DNA of 64,000 nt, taken from NCBI GenBank assembly GCA_963969365.1, contig OZ017754.1:1674001-1738000 (forward strand). Reading direction: 5' to 3'. The stretch is from Asterochloris sp. CNOR1 (Eukaryota > Chlorophyta > Trebouxiophyceae > Trebouxiales > Trebouxiaceae). This document shows positions 34,644-46,920 of the stretch, piece by piece (position 1 is the stretch's first letter; each line of letters begins with the position of its first letter). The position numbers were made by a program, and so were the translations under genes. The notes below the pieces were generated by a model, which did not search any database, had not been told where the DNA came from, and was given only the letters and a program-made list of their open reading frames with translations.

Positions 34644-37600
34644 ATGCAAGTTTTAGTGGAGATGGCCCTGGTGCTGATGCTGCAGCTTGCTGCCCTACGT
34701 AGTGCAGATGCTGGGGTACAAGCATACATGTTGCCGTGGAACCCAGGCATGCACAGGGAGCTGCTCCAGTCCGATGCACTGGCTCCCTCTGCTGAGGGGA
34801 TGGCAGAATTATCTGCCACCACAGCAGCACCCCAAACTGTTGCAGAGGTTGCAGCAGACACCATCTGCGGCGCCAAGGAATACTATTGCGGCACCAGTGA
34901 CATGATTCTGGATGCAGCTTACAGCGCTCTCACAGCAGGAGGCTGCAGCAATGAGACAGGTGAGCCTGTGCTATGACGCGCAGCGCACCCCACCATCAGC
35001 CTGCACAGCGAATCACATAAGGCACAGCCAGCGATATATGCTTCCACCATCCTGCAGCACCCTGAAAGCACACTGAAGCCCACGCCCTGCTTGCAGGCAT
35101 GGTGCTGTGCGGCGACCCAAACAACCCCATAGTCATGGTGCCAGCGGTGTATGCAGAAGTGCAGCCAGTGCTCAGCTCCTGTCCCTCTGACTGCTCCAAC
35201 TCAGCCGCAGCTAATGGCCCCACCAACTTCTACTGGGACGTCTCTGCCTGGGGAGGGTGCTCTGTAGCCTGCGGCGGCGGGCTGCAGACGCGGGACGTGC
35301 TGTGCTTCAGCAGCATCGATGGCAGGTGGGCTCAGGCCGGGAAGGCTGGCATCAGTCATGCATGACCCACCCCAGCAGGAGCATGCTGATCACTGATGCT
35401 GAATCACATCTCTGGCTGCCTGTGCCTGGACAAGCTCAACTGACTGCAGCCCAAGGTGCCTGGTCTCTATGTTGCATCTAAGCTGATCAAATAAGCACGG
35501 GCTTGCTGGCGACTGCCGCTGTTCGCCTGGAAAGACAAGGTGGCACCGGTCCAAGCTGGAGGCTTGCGCTGATGATAAGATCCTGGGACCTGCAAAGACA
35601 GTCTGGCCTATCAGGCACTGGCTGGGCGCCATCTGCATGTGTGCGTCTGTAAGAGCATCCCAAGCAAGAGTGGGGCAGCACCAGGTGTGCTCTCATGCTC
35701 TGGTCAGGCCGACCCAGATGTGCTGGAAGACCCTGCCACCCCGCTTCCCCTGCAACCCCAGCCCCGCCTGCAGCCTGACGGGAAACAAATGTTGCCAGCC
35801 GGCTGCCCACTGATCTGCGCATAAGATTGCTTGACCACCAAGCACATGGCCTATATATTGCCACCCTGCCTCTCCTGCAGCCAGGTGGGCAACGGCAACT
35901 GCGATGCTGGCCAGCAGCCTGTGAACCGACGACAGTGCAATGCGACTCCCTGTGAGGTCACAGCTGGTGGCCTGAACACCAGCTTCACTGAGTGGGGCCT
36001 GTGCAGCGCCAGCTGCGGCAGCGGGTTTGCTGCGCGCACCGCCTTCTGCCGCAACCCTGAGGGCGACCTGGCTGATCTGGAGATGTGCAGCGACTACTCA
36101 GGTGGCTGCCGTGCACCACTGCCTGACAGGCTGCTGTCAGTGCGACAGGTGGCCAGCTTGAGTGCGCCATGGTGCTTCCGTGCATGTGACATATGCCCGA
36201 CCAAGCAGCTCTGTGGGTCGCCTGGCAGACTTGGCATGTGCAGGGACACCTCATGGAGGCCAATGCTCACCACGTTGCGAGCATGACAAGATTACTTACC
36301 TCAGCAGTTCAGATGCTGTACGCAGGTACTGACCTGCAAATTGGTTGGCTGCCACAAATGGCAGCATCATATATCCTGATGCAGGCGCTGCACTCTCGCA
36401 GACCTGTGCGGGACCTGCTTGTGGTGGCGCAGTCTTCTCTGTTGGGGATTGGACGCCCTGCTCTGAGAAGTGTGACACTGGCAACTCAACCCGCTCTGTC
36501 AAGTGAGAACCCGCCTTTGAATGCAGCGACTACCTGCTTAGATCACAGGCTCCAGCAGCCACCGCTTGTACCCTGCAAAGTGTTCTTTCTGGTCATGCTG
36601 GAGCACTGTCTGCTGGCTCAGCCTGCCGTGTGGCCTCATGCTGCTCATGCATGAGTGCCAATGCAGGTGCGTGGACGCCAGTGGCAAGCCCACCAACTCC
36701 CAGGCATGCGCAGGACAGTTTGTGCCGCCCAGCAGCCTCGTCTGCAACACTGTCCCGTGCGTGGGCCACACTTGGCAGGTGATCCCAGCATCATTTGGCT
36801 GCATCCGGCCAGAGGCCAGCTGACCTTGATGCCCAGGACGCCCCATAACTGCATGGATCCTCAGATTCTGTAGGCCCAGGCTGCTGCTTTGGCTCCATCA
36901 GAAGAGGAAGCTTCTGCCTCTGGTGTGTGCTCCACATCTGCCTGTGCCACTCGCCGCACAGCACCGCAAGCCACTGTGCCACCCTGTCAAGGCAGCACAC
37001 TGACTGAATGCCTTCACTGCCCTGCACAGGTGGGGGCGTGGGGCAACTGCAGCCAGCCCTGCGGGACAGGGGTGGCCAACCGCTCGGTCATCTGCATTGA
37101 CAGCGGAGGTGCCACTGTGAACAGCACCCTGTGCCCTGGGCTGCAGCCTGAGCACCAGGCCTACTGCCTGAACAAGGAGTGCGACTTCTGCAGCACCACA
37201 GACTGCTCCAAACAGGTGAGCACAGGGCGTGCATTGCTGCCACAAGCAGCCACACCTAAACAGCGCGGTGAACAAGTAAAGCTTCAGTTTGCCCACCAAT
37301 CCAGCACCATTCTTGAATTGCCTGGCTTTGCAGATTCCCTTGAAAAGACAGCCTGCATGTGCAGGGGGAATGCCGGAACAACGTCTGTGTGTGCACGCCA
37401 GGCTATCGCGGGGACTACTGTGAGATCAACCCTAGCTGCTCAGGCCTGCTGGATGTGAATGGCAACTGCTGCCCTGGCGGCGTTGTCAGCGCCAGCGGCG
37501 TCTGTTGCGGAGACGTGAGGCTGTCCCCCATGCATATGTCCTGCTCCCCAGCTGTTGTACATCTAAGTATGAGACCCTGCTGTTTGAGGAGCGTGCCTGA

Positions 37601-40600
37601 AGCTTCAGCAGCTAGGCACTGCTGACACTGTGTGCTGCGCTGCAATGTTCAGTATTCCTTTCTGTCATGTGGCCAGCTGCGGTGGTGCTGTGCATGCATG
37701 CTTGAATGACCAGGAGGCCTACTGCAGCTCACCCCTGCAGTCAACATCCTTTTGGCCTGCAGGGTGCTGCGCTCGACCGAAACGCTGAATGCTGCACAAG
37801 TGGACACATCGACGCCTGCGGCGCATGTGATGGCAAGGCCAAGCTGGTAGATGCTGAAAACAGGTGAGCAGCAGGTTATACTCCTTTCTGGCGGCCTCTG
37901 ACAGCTTTCTCCTGCGTCTGTGTGAGCAAAATTTGTGCTGCCAGCAGGTGACCGTGTCCAGGGCATTGAACCCTTCCTGCCTTTCGCGGAGGAGTTGCCA
38001 TCTGTGCGGCCCTGTTCAGGCCTCCCCATGGCCATAAATGGCCTCCCAAAACATCAACTGGGCCTGACTGCAGCAATTGAATGATTGCATAAGCACAGCA
38101 AAATATGGCCTAGGGACGCGCAGCTGCTCATCGGCTGGCAGTGATCTTAGCTGCACGCACTGTGGGTCTGCAAATCCTGCACCACCTGCTGCTGGATGCA
38201 AATGCTTCTGCAGCTGCTGTGCCTTAGTTGAGTACTGCTGCCTGGCAGTGCCAGCACTCACAAGCACTGTGGGCCTGCAGGTGCTGCACTAGCGGGGTGC
38301 TGGATGCTGGCGGCTTCTGCTGCGACAGTGGCGCCCTTGACGACTGCGGTGTGTGTGACGGGGACTCTCAGTCCTGCGCCCTCCATGTTGTGCTGACCAC
38401 CACGGTGAGGAATGGCTTCTGTTTTGTGGCTGGCCGTGGGGCTGAGGAGCAGCATATCTGCACATGACAGGTGCCATCACAGGACCTGCACTGTGGCATG
38501 GCGTGAAAAGGGTCGGGTGACCACCTCGGTGAGGGCTGCTGTTGAAGATGCAACCATTTAACGTGCTGGTGACCAAGTGCCAGGGGATTTGTGATAACAG
38601 CTCGGTCAGCTGCTGACCTTTGGTATGCTATGGCCCACGTGTTGCTTTCCTGACCACCCTGGATGGAGCAGTCTTGTTGCTGTTGTGGTGGTCAGCAATT
38701 TGACAATGATAGGCCGTTCCAGGCACCCGCCTCATGTTTAGCTTTCTATCCATGGCATGCAAATGCTGAGGTAGCTTTATCGGAAGGCTGCTTGGCTGAC
38801 AATGCTGTTACTGCCAAAGAGCAGTGCAGGTCCCTGCACGGTCCAGGGCACTCCTGTCCCAATCAGGAAATCAACTGCCTTGATCAGCAGCGTCAAGCTG
38901 GGCTTGATGTGCCTGCAGGTCACTCAGGAGTCTGCCCTGTTCCAGGCAAACGCTGGCAATGCCTTTGCCAACACATTTGCAAAATTCATTGCCGGCGTCC
39001 TTCAGGTAAGCATGGTGTGATCCGCAGGTGTGCATTTGGTAGACCTGTCCAATTGCATGCTCAGGGGTGCTGCTGACCCCAGTGGCCTGCCTGAGGGAGC
39101 TTTGGCTGCAGCTGCTGGTGCATTGCATATATATCAGCACCTGAGCAGCTGTCTGCAGTGCAGATCAATCAGACCAATGTGCACGTCACTGACTTTGTGC
39201 TGACACCGAGCACCAAGATCACAGGGCAGCAGCAAGGCAACATTGTCATGATGGTGGACTTCCTGGCCGACCCTGCAGACTCTTTCTCAACACCGCAGGT
39301 CAGCAATAATCTTGGGCCTATCTGCTGTCCCATCTGCTGCCGGCCATCCTCTATCAGCTGCAGCATGTGTGTCAAAGCTGCCCCTCCATCATATCTCTCA
39401 TGAGCCTGCACACGCCGGGCTGTCTTCTGCGTTCTTGCTAGCCGCCCCCAAAAGTGTGCCCCATCCATTGCACAGCAAGCCTTGAGTGCATTGAGGCCAC
39501 ATCGTCAAGTCAGGGCACCACTCTCTGGCTCTGCCTTGCATACACGCTGTATTTTAATTCTGTGTGGTCCGCTGTGGGACCTCAGCCATCTCAGGCTACC
39601 TGCCAACTGCAGCTTACTGTCGACCTAGAGATGCAAACGGCTCCCACAGTCCCCTGGTGATCCCCTGCAGGACCTGAGAGCGGCCCTGGCCACCCGGCGC
39701 TTGCAAGATGCAGTGGGCCAGACAGCAAGCAATCAGCTTTTCATCCTGCAAGCCCCCACAACAGTGGCTCGAGTGTCTGTCTGCGGCAACCAGGTCTGCG
39801 AGCACGGAGAGCGCCCCACCAATGGCACTGCCAATGGAGGTGAGCTGGATGCAGAATGCTCCAGAAGGCTGAGGAGCCCCCACCAAAGGCACTGTAAATG
39901 AGCAATGAGCTAGCTGGCTGTGGGACGCTTCTTTCATTGTTGGCATGCTGAGGAGCGCCTAGTCAAGGGCATTGCAAAATGGAGGTGGCAGCCTGTCCTA
40001 TGCTTGGGCATGCCTCTGGCTGCTGTGCAGACTATCTGCAGCTTCATGCTAAGAGGCAATGGGGCTTGGGCCGCATACCCATCCAGTTGTGCTTGAGATG
40101 GCTGAGTTATGGAGCAGCTGCATGCCTGCTGACATATCTCAGCCTTTGGCTGTCACCATCATGCAACCCCATGTTGATGCGCCAATGCCATCCTGTGAGC
40201 AAGCCAGCTGGAGTGCCCCTGCCAGAGAGAGCACTGTTTGGCAGCTAGCTACCTGCCACAGTATACCGCTGCTTGGCCTGTCCAAATATGTCCACAACAT
40301 GCTCTCATCCCCGGAGCAGATTGCCATGCCATGCTGCTGCAGGTTGCCCTGAGGACTGCCTCTTTTCCCTGTACGACTGCCCCTACTCGGTGCCTGGCCA
40401 GCCCTGCTCCAATGCGGGATGGTGCATGTCTGCCACCGGCATCTGCCAGTGCTACCTGGGCTACACTGGAGATGATTGCAGCCAGTGCGATCAAGGATAC
40501 TTCAGGTAGGTCAGCCACTGTAGCCTGAGGCAGACTGCGCCTTCACAGGTGCTCTTGCTGGCATTGTGAGTTGTGAGTCGCTTATGCTCATCTCAAAAGC

Positions 40601-43600
40601 AGAACAGTGAACCTCAGCTTGCTGCTGCTCCCATCCTGCTTGACAGAGCACTGCGCAACATGCAGGTCACTGTGGGCCAGGCCCCCATTGACACTGATGC
40701 AACGCCCAGAACTTGCTGTCACAGCTGGACTCCTGCAGGTGCTGCGGAAGGGGCACCACACTGGCTGCTGTGCCTGCCTCACGGCAATGCATGCTCCCCT
40801 TTACCAGGCAGCTCAGCGTTGTGATGCAGTGCCCCTTGTTGCTCTTTGACCAGGGACCAGCCGCCAACGCTTTTTTGCACCAGGCAGCCGACATCTCTGC
40901 TTGGAGGCCATGGACACTCTCCGACTGAAGGCAATCACCCAGCTACTTGTTGCCCTCATAGCATGAGAGACAGCGTGCATGTGCTGCTGCAGGCTGAATT
41001 CCTTCCTGTCACACAGCATAGAAGCCTTTGGTGGCAGCACCTCAGGCCCCCGAGGGCATGACCCTCAGGCCACTGCTTCAGCGTGCCTGGCAGGTGACAC
41101 AGACACAGCAACCCCACCCATCTGCGCTGCAGGTCGGGAGGGACCACAGGAGTATGCGCCCGCTATGTGAAGGCAGCACTGCCGCCGCTGGACCGCGCCG
41201 GGCAGGCCTCTGTGGGTCTAGCTGTGCTGGCCATCGGCATCGTGATGACAGTCGTTGGAGTCATCTTTGTGATCATTGCGGTGGTGGTCATTGCCAGGCA
41301 ACGGCGAGAGATTCGTAGATACAGGTGCCTCGTCTTGATCTCTTGCCTCAACCTGTGGTCTGCGCGCTAACTCAGCCAGGCTGGCACATGCTGCTGTTGC
41401 CAGGTGCCGTGGGCAGGATGCCTGCATGCACATTGGGCCAGCCGAGAGGCAGGCCTTTTTGTGCAAGCTGCACGTGTTACATGGCGACCAAGTCACCAAA
41501 CAGCATGTGGACCCCTTAAAGCAGCTATGCATGGGACGCAGCACCTTGCTCTGCCCAATCTGCATTACTTGAGCTGACGACTTTGCTGACTGTAAAGGGT
41601 TCGGTTGCACATCTGAGCTACACTGCACACTTGATCCTGCCATGGCTCAACAGCCACTTTCCCCAGCTGCTTTGACCAGAGACATAATGACGTCATGGGC
41701 AGCCTTTGCTGGGAGCCTGTGGTAATGGCCAGGCCCGGTCTTACCCACTGCTATGCAAAAGGTGGGTCCTCTCAATAGGATCCCTGTGGTGCCCTGTACA
41801 CGCCCGCCTATACATTGTAACTCTCCACTCCTCTTTCCTGGGGGGAGGGGTTTGTCACAACCATCCCTGCACTGCCCCCTGCAGGGCGGCCTACAGCCAC
41901 ATGCGTCGTGGCAGCCGTGACACCCGCGGAGAATCCCTGCTGCCCGACGTCAGTGGTCCCAGCGCCAGCGGCGGCAGCATGGGCGTCCTGGACGTGGCTC
42001 GCAGCCTGTCAGCCAGCCTGCAGGTGCGCACTCAGCCAGGTACCGCTCGTGTGGCATCTCAGGGATGCTGGACCCTAACGCCAGCATCCAGAGATGTGGC
42101 AGACCCTTGCTGGCTGGAAGGGAGAAGACCTGCCTGCTGGTGCACTGCACACATGGCCAGCAAGATGCTGCTGAAGGGCAGGCCTGACTGTTGTGTCGTG
42201 TTGCTGAAGGGCAGGCCTTACTGTCACGGCGTGGCCACCCCCCAAGGCACACGCTACGACGCGCAGGCCCCACTACTGTGGTGAAGCACCCAGAAGCAGC
42301 ACATGAATGCTGCTTGGCAGGCCTGACTGCTGTGGCAATACCTGCAGAACCTGCGCAAGGAGCTGTCTGCCAGCAGCGCCCCTCAGAGCAGTGCAGGGAG
42401 CGAAAGCCGCTTGAACCCTGGTCCAACCAGCAAGGGCCTGGGGCGCACCCCATCAGGAGGGAAGCAAGGCGTGGACATGCGCAGGTAGCGTTTCTGGCAG
42501 GGACGTTAAGTCCTGTACGACAAGCTTTTGTGGCATCGGAGGCGGAGAATGCCTGTGCGGCCCCCAAGCAGACTGTACGCTACGAAGAGGCTGCACATGG
42601 CCTCCGCCCCAGGCTATATCCTTCGCAGGTGTAGGTAGGGCAGTGGCATGTGCAGGTGGGGGCGGCAGAAGTGGCAGGGCCAGTGGTGAGGAGCCTGTCT
42701 TTGCAGGAAGGTCAGGCAGTGGGCCTGCTTGTCAGAGGGGGATCATCAACGTCACGGCAGACCATACGGGCCTAGGCAGGGAGTGGGTTCGTGCAGACTG
42801 CCAGGTCTGAGCGCCAATTGGGGGACATAGCATAACAAGGCTCACCGTGGGGGTGGCATGCTCCTCCCAGGCCATCACTTGCATGCACATGGCTGGATTT
42901 CTGCTGCAGGATTCTCTGCAGTTACAGCACGCCTCAGGCAAGGCAGCCCTTGCAGTACAATGTAAGGCCCAGCGTGTGACCGACCGCTGCAGGTCTCTGG
43001 CCATCTACCTAGGTTGGCGAGCCTCCAGCTGGCCTCAGGTGCAGATGTTACGCACAAGTGGCATCACCCCCTGCAGCAGAGCAGTGGCTTGTCTGGCCAG
43101 CACGACGCAACTAAACTACCAATCAAGTGCACCATGCTGCTGGGTAGCCTTTGCAAATCCAAACCCTTACCCAAGGCCAGCCAGCAGTCTCACTGTGCAC
43201 TGCTGGGCGGCCTGAAGCAGCTGGCTGAAGCACAGCCCCCTGCTGCAGGGCTGTGGCCACACGCCTCTCTGGCAAGCACAGCACGCTCAGGCAGCCCGCC
43301 AAGGAGGCCCCTGTCCAGGAGGTGCCCGGGGGCCGCGCGGAGCGCACCCACAGGAGCAGCGAAACGGTGTATGCCAACAAGGGGGCCCAGTTCCTGATGG
43401 CCTCAGACGCCAAGGTCAAGCACAAGCTGGAGCGGCGCATGAGCCGCAACCGGACCTCCCCCAGGACTACAGCTGAGGACGAGGCCAAGTGCGTTGTGGT
43501 GGGGCATGAAGCCTCTCGTGGCAAGCTTGTGGATCATGATTAGACCCGGCCAGGTGTATGCAGCTCAGGTGCACAGCAAAGAGCTGAGCTCACTGCTGTG

Positions 43601-45274
43601 CTGCTGAGCGCTTGGTGAGGCAAGCTAGGCACAAATAGGAGTGGTGTTCCCCTGGGTGACTGGTGGGGATGAGTTCAAGTGTGTCTGGATGGGGCAACCT
43701 GCTGGCAATTTGCTGGGCGTCTGTGGCACGGTAAGCAGAGGCCTGGCATGCTTATTGCAGGGCCCCAGTCAGCTGAAGGTAGGGGCAGCAGCAGAGGGTG
43801 CAGGAGCTCGACGTGTTTTGCATGAACCTTTCAGCACAAACTCAGCTCATTGTTTGTGCCTCAGCAGACAGTGACTGCACATCTTATGGCTCAGGGGGTT
43901 GTGATTGAGAAAGTCACTAATACCGTCAGGCTGAGAGCTTAGCATCATGGTCAGTGAGTGTATGGCATACGCTCTCTGATGGAGGGAGCAATGTGCTGAT
44001 TGCCCACTTGCCTCATAGCAAGCTGTGACCAAGATGGCTCTCAGCCCAGCCCAGGCAGGTGCTTAGGCAGCCATTGTGAGCTGCCGGGCCTGTCACCAGT
44101 CGCCTAGGCTGCAGCCTGTGACCCAGTGATCAATGGTGCACTGTCCCCTGTGTGCCTGCAGCGCTGTGTGACAGGCAAGTGAGGCCCTGCACCTGCCCCT
44201 TGTTTCACAGGAGCTGCAGGGGCTGTACTAACATTTTGTTGCCTGTCCTGCAGGTCGCCGCGAGCGGTGAGCCGCCTCAGCAGCAGCATCAAGCGGGGGG
44301 CCAGCCAGGACCGTGGCGGGGTCCCTGCGTCCCCTTTTGAGAATACTCAGGTCAGCAGCCAGCCACAGTTATACGACGGGGCTGAGCCTCTCTTCAGGTA
44401 CTGGAAGCAATGACTGCAGCAAGGCTTGCAGAAGGGGCAGCTGCCCCAGGGCAGACCAGGGCAGCCCTGCAGCTGTGTCATCTGCAGCAATGCAGCCCCA
44501 GTGGCCCACGCAGAGCGCAAAAGCAGTGGTGACCTGGAGCCCTGTTGGCGCATGCATCCTGAAACCTGGGGCCATGAGCTGGAGAGCAGCTGTAGCCCCT
44601 TTTGCATCGCAGGCAACCCCACCTGGTGCCGGCCACATGAAATTGGTGCCAACATGCGCCCATGTGCTGCAGGTATCCCTGCGCACCTACAGCTGTGCCT
44701 GCCAGCTACATGTTTTCAGCACTGTCACCCCTTTCTTGTGTAGCAGACATATGCTGGGTGCTTTGGTGACATGCTGCAGGGGTTGCACAGCGACTGTCGT
44801 ACTGCAACTGACACTGGCATCAGCAGATCTGCCAAATTTCCCCTTCTTTCTGGGCCCTGCTGCATGGCCCTCAGCATTGCAGCTGATTCCCTGGCCAGAG
44901 CTGCGCAGTTACTGTGACGCCTTTGCACTGATGCCCTGGCAAGCATGCATACCAAGACAGTGTTACCCTGCAGAGTGAAGTGTGCCGCAATGGTGATGCA
45001 GGGGCCCCGCGGTGACTTCAGCATTTCAGCCGACCCTGGCCTTAGCAGTGGTGCCAATGGGCCCAGCAGCAGCGGTGCAACCAGGGATGAGATTGGCCCC
45101 ACCAGCTCTCCAGCACTGCCAATGTCCCCTCGGCAGGACCTGCAGCCCCGCATAGCAGCCGTGGTGGAACAGCTGGAGACCAGAGGCAGCGACGGCGCCA
45201 TGAGTACCAGCAGCATGCGCCCACTGCTAGGCAGTGGGGACCTGGATGCTATTGAGGAAGAGACCAGGCGCTGA
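34644..45274 (+). CDS. Large type I membrane protein with thrombospondin type-1 and EGF-like repeats
   Basis: A surface protein gene of over 10 kb with many small exons. It starts with ATG and a signal peptide (MALVLMLQLAALRSADA) in exon 34644-34959. The exon at about 35098-35325 follows in phase and carries TSP1 repeat 1 (WDVSAWGGCSVACGGGLQTR). Repeat 2 is near 35985 (FTEWGLCSASCGSGFAAR), repeat 3 near 36430 (VGDWTPCSEKCDTGNSTR) and repeat 4 near 37029 (VGAWGNCSQPCGTGVANR). Then come an EGF-like module near 37350 (GECRNNVCVCTPGYRGDYC), Cys-rich CGACDG and CGVCDGD segments near 37800 and 38350, a module around 38900-39850 ending CGNQVCEHGERP, and an EGF-like module near 40345 (GICQCYLGYTGDDCSQC). 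One membrane helix at about 41205-41295 precedes RQRREIRRYR, then a long Ser/Arg/Gly-rich tail through 43490 and 44255-44351 to the last exon, about 44999-45274. Ligand and function are unknown; adhesion or environmental sensing is inferred. Confidence 0.82.
42168..42232. repeat. Tandem duplication, about 33 bp unit
   Basis: TGCTGAAGGGCAGGCCTGACTG at about 42170 and TGCTGAAGGGCAGGCCTTACTG at about 42203, with a third diverged GGCAGGCCTGACTGCTGTGG near 42316. Intronic, in the part of the surface-protein gene that encodes the cytoplasmic tail. Confidence 0.7.
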
Positions 45275-45551
45275 GGGGCTGAAGCCCACCAGCTTGTATG
45301 TGAAGCCAGTTGTCCACTCTCAAGCCCGCTTTTCTTTTTGTCAAGCCCAAACCTGTATACTCCTCCTCTTATGCCGACAACTGTGGATCCTGTTGCAGAG
45401 TGCAAGGAGCCTGTCCTGCAGGAAAGACTTAACATGCCGGAAATAAGGCATGTCATTATCTGGATTTTTCATACGAATTATTCTCTAGCCTATTGCCACG
45501 TCGCCCAATCCCAGCTACAACTTGATAGATACCAAGCCTGATCTTGACGTC

Positions 45552-46806
45552 ATGGTTCTCGCTCAGCTCTCAGCTACCCAAAGTAGGCCTCTGGCCCAGG
45601 CTAGGCGTGTGCCCTCACAGACCCGTCGGACCGTTGTGGCTCGCGCCCAGCAACGGCAAAACCTTGCTCAGATCGCGGGAGCTGCAGCAGCAGCCTCCTT
45701 GTTGCTGGTGAGAGTTGCCTGGTGCTTAATCACCATGCAAGATTTCAGTCTGTAGCTGCTGGCTTACTTGCAAGCAGCGAAGTCTTTGCATTGTCATGGA
45801 GTCTCCCTGGTTCTGGATCATCAATGCAAGAATTGCATGCATGCTGGCCAGGCCAGCAGGGCTAGTAGGGCAAAAGCGCCTTAGCCACAGTGATTGCTTT
45901 CTTTGTATTCACCAGTGTCCTGTGCCTGGCATTCTGCAATGCATTTGGCAGGGTTTGGCTTAACACAGTGAGACCATCTCAGGCTCAAACACCACATGCA
46001 GGCCAGCCCAGTGTGGGCAGAGAGCTCTTCTGCTGTTGAGAAGCTGAAGGGAAGCTTCCCAGGCCCACAGGTCAGCTCTTGTTTTGCCTGTGCTGTATGG
46101 CACCCTGCCGCTGCCTCGCAGACACTACAATGTTTGACAAAAATGAAGATCTCCTGTGCAATGTCTGATTTGCCCAGCAGCTCAAAGTTGACCTCAGTTG
46201 CACAGCTGCGCAACATGCAGAGCATTTGTCTTGGCTGGTGCAGAATGCAGTTGAGCAGCGGAAGGCGCTGGGTGACTTTGTAGACAAGGACAATGAGGAT
46301 GGTCTGGGCATTGGCAGGTCAGCTTCTGGGCAGGAATGCCATCTGCAGCCAAGGGTACCCTGTGAGCAGCAGCAGATTGCCAGACATCTTTATCACACCA
46401 GCCTCCATGCCATGCCAGGGAAGCTTAAGAGTCGTGCATTGACAACCTTGACCTGCAGCTTTCGCTCTGGACAGCTAAGCTTGTCAGATCACTCAAATCA
46501 CTTTGTATGCAGGGCTGAGGATGCGACCATCGACAACCCTGACGATTCCCCTAGGCCCAAGGACAGAACCAAGATGGGCCAGCCTAACAGCAGTGAGTCT
46601 GATTCACATGGACTTGACGGACTTGACACAATGTCCTGCAAGGCAGGACGTGTTCTCTTCTGGTGCATTTTTTGTCCTATGTTCCAATGAAACGCCTTCT
46701 GGCACACGTTTTGCCGCCGAGTGTCCTGGTAAGTACAGATGCAAGTTTTACTTGTGCAGGTGGTAGGGCTCAGGAGCTTCAGAACACGCTGGACAGCACT
46801 GAGTGA
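45552..46806 (+). CDS. Predicted thylakoid-lumen protein of unknown function
   Basis: Five exons join in phase: 45552-45707, 46002-46070, 46181-46317, 46513-46592 and 46760-46806 (TGA), giving 162 residues. The N-terminus is a typical bipartite chloroplast presequence. A Ser/Thr/Arg/Gln-rich acid-free stretch (MVLAQLSATQSRPLAQARR...) leads to RAQQRQNLAQ, then a hydrophobic Ala-rich segment (IAGAAAAASLLLASPVWA) ending in an AxA-like lumenal cleavage site before ESSSAVEKLKG. The mature part is about 100 residues, hydrophilic and partly helical (AEHLSWLVQNAVEQRKALGD), with an acidic middle and a QELQNTLDSTE end. I do not recognise the family. No twin-Arg precedes the hydrophobic core, so Sec-type transfer is more likely than TAT. 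An alternative reading without the last intron gives an unlikely Cys/Phe-rich end. It begins 278 bp after the surface-protein stop. Confidence 0.75.
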
Positions 46807-46920
46807 TTGCCAGTCTTATCCAAGCGCGATGATTTTTTATGTCCTACAGTGACTCCTGTTGTGAGAAGTGATGTATGGCTGAGAGCACGTCGACATACAA
46901 TTGTCAATGAATGAGTGCAA

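Noticed and set aside
46513-46690. Unspliced last exon of the lumenal-protein gene ending in a Cys/Phe-rich tail
   Set aside because: A canonical GTGAGT donor at 46593 and a TGCAG acceptor before 46760 give a normal hydrophilic end in phase.
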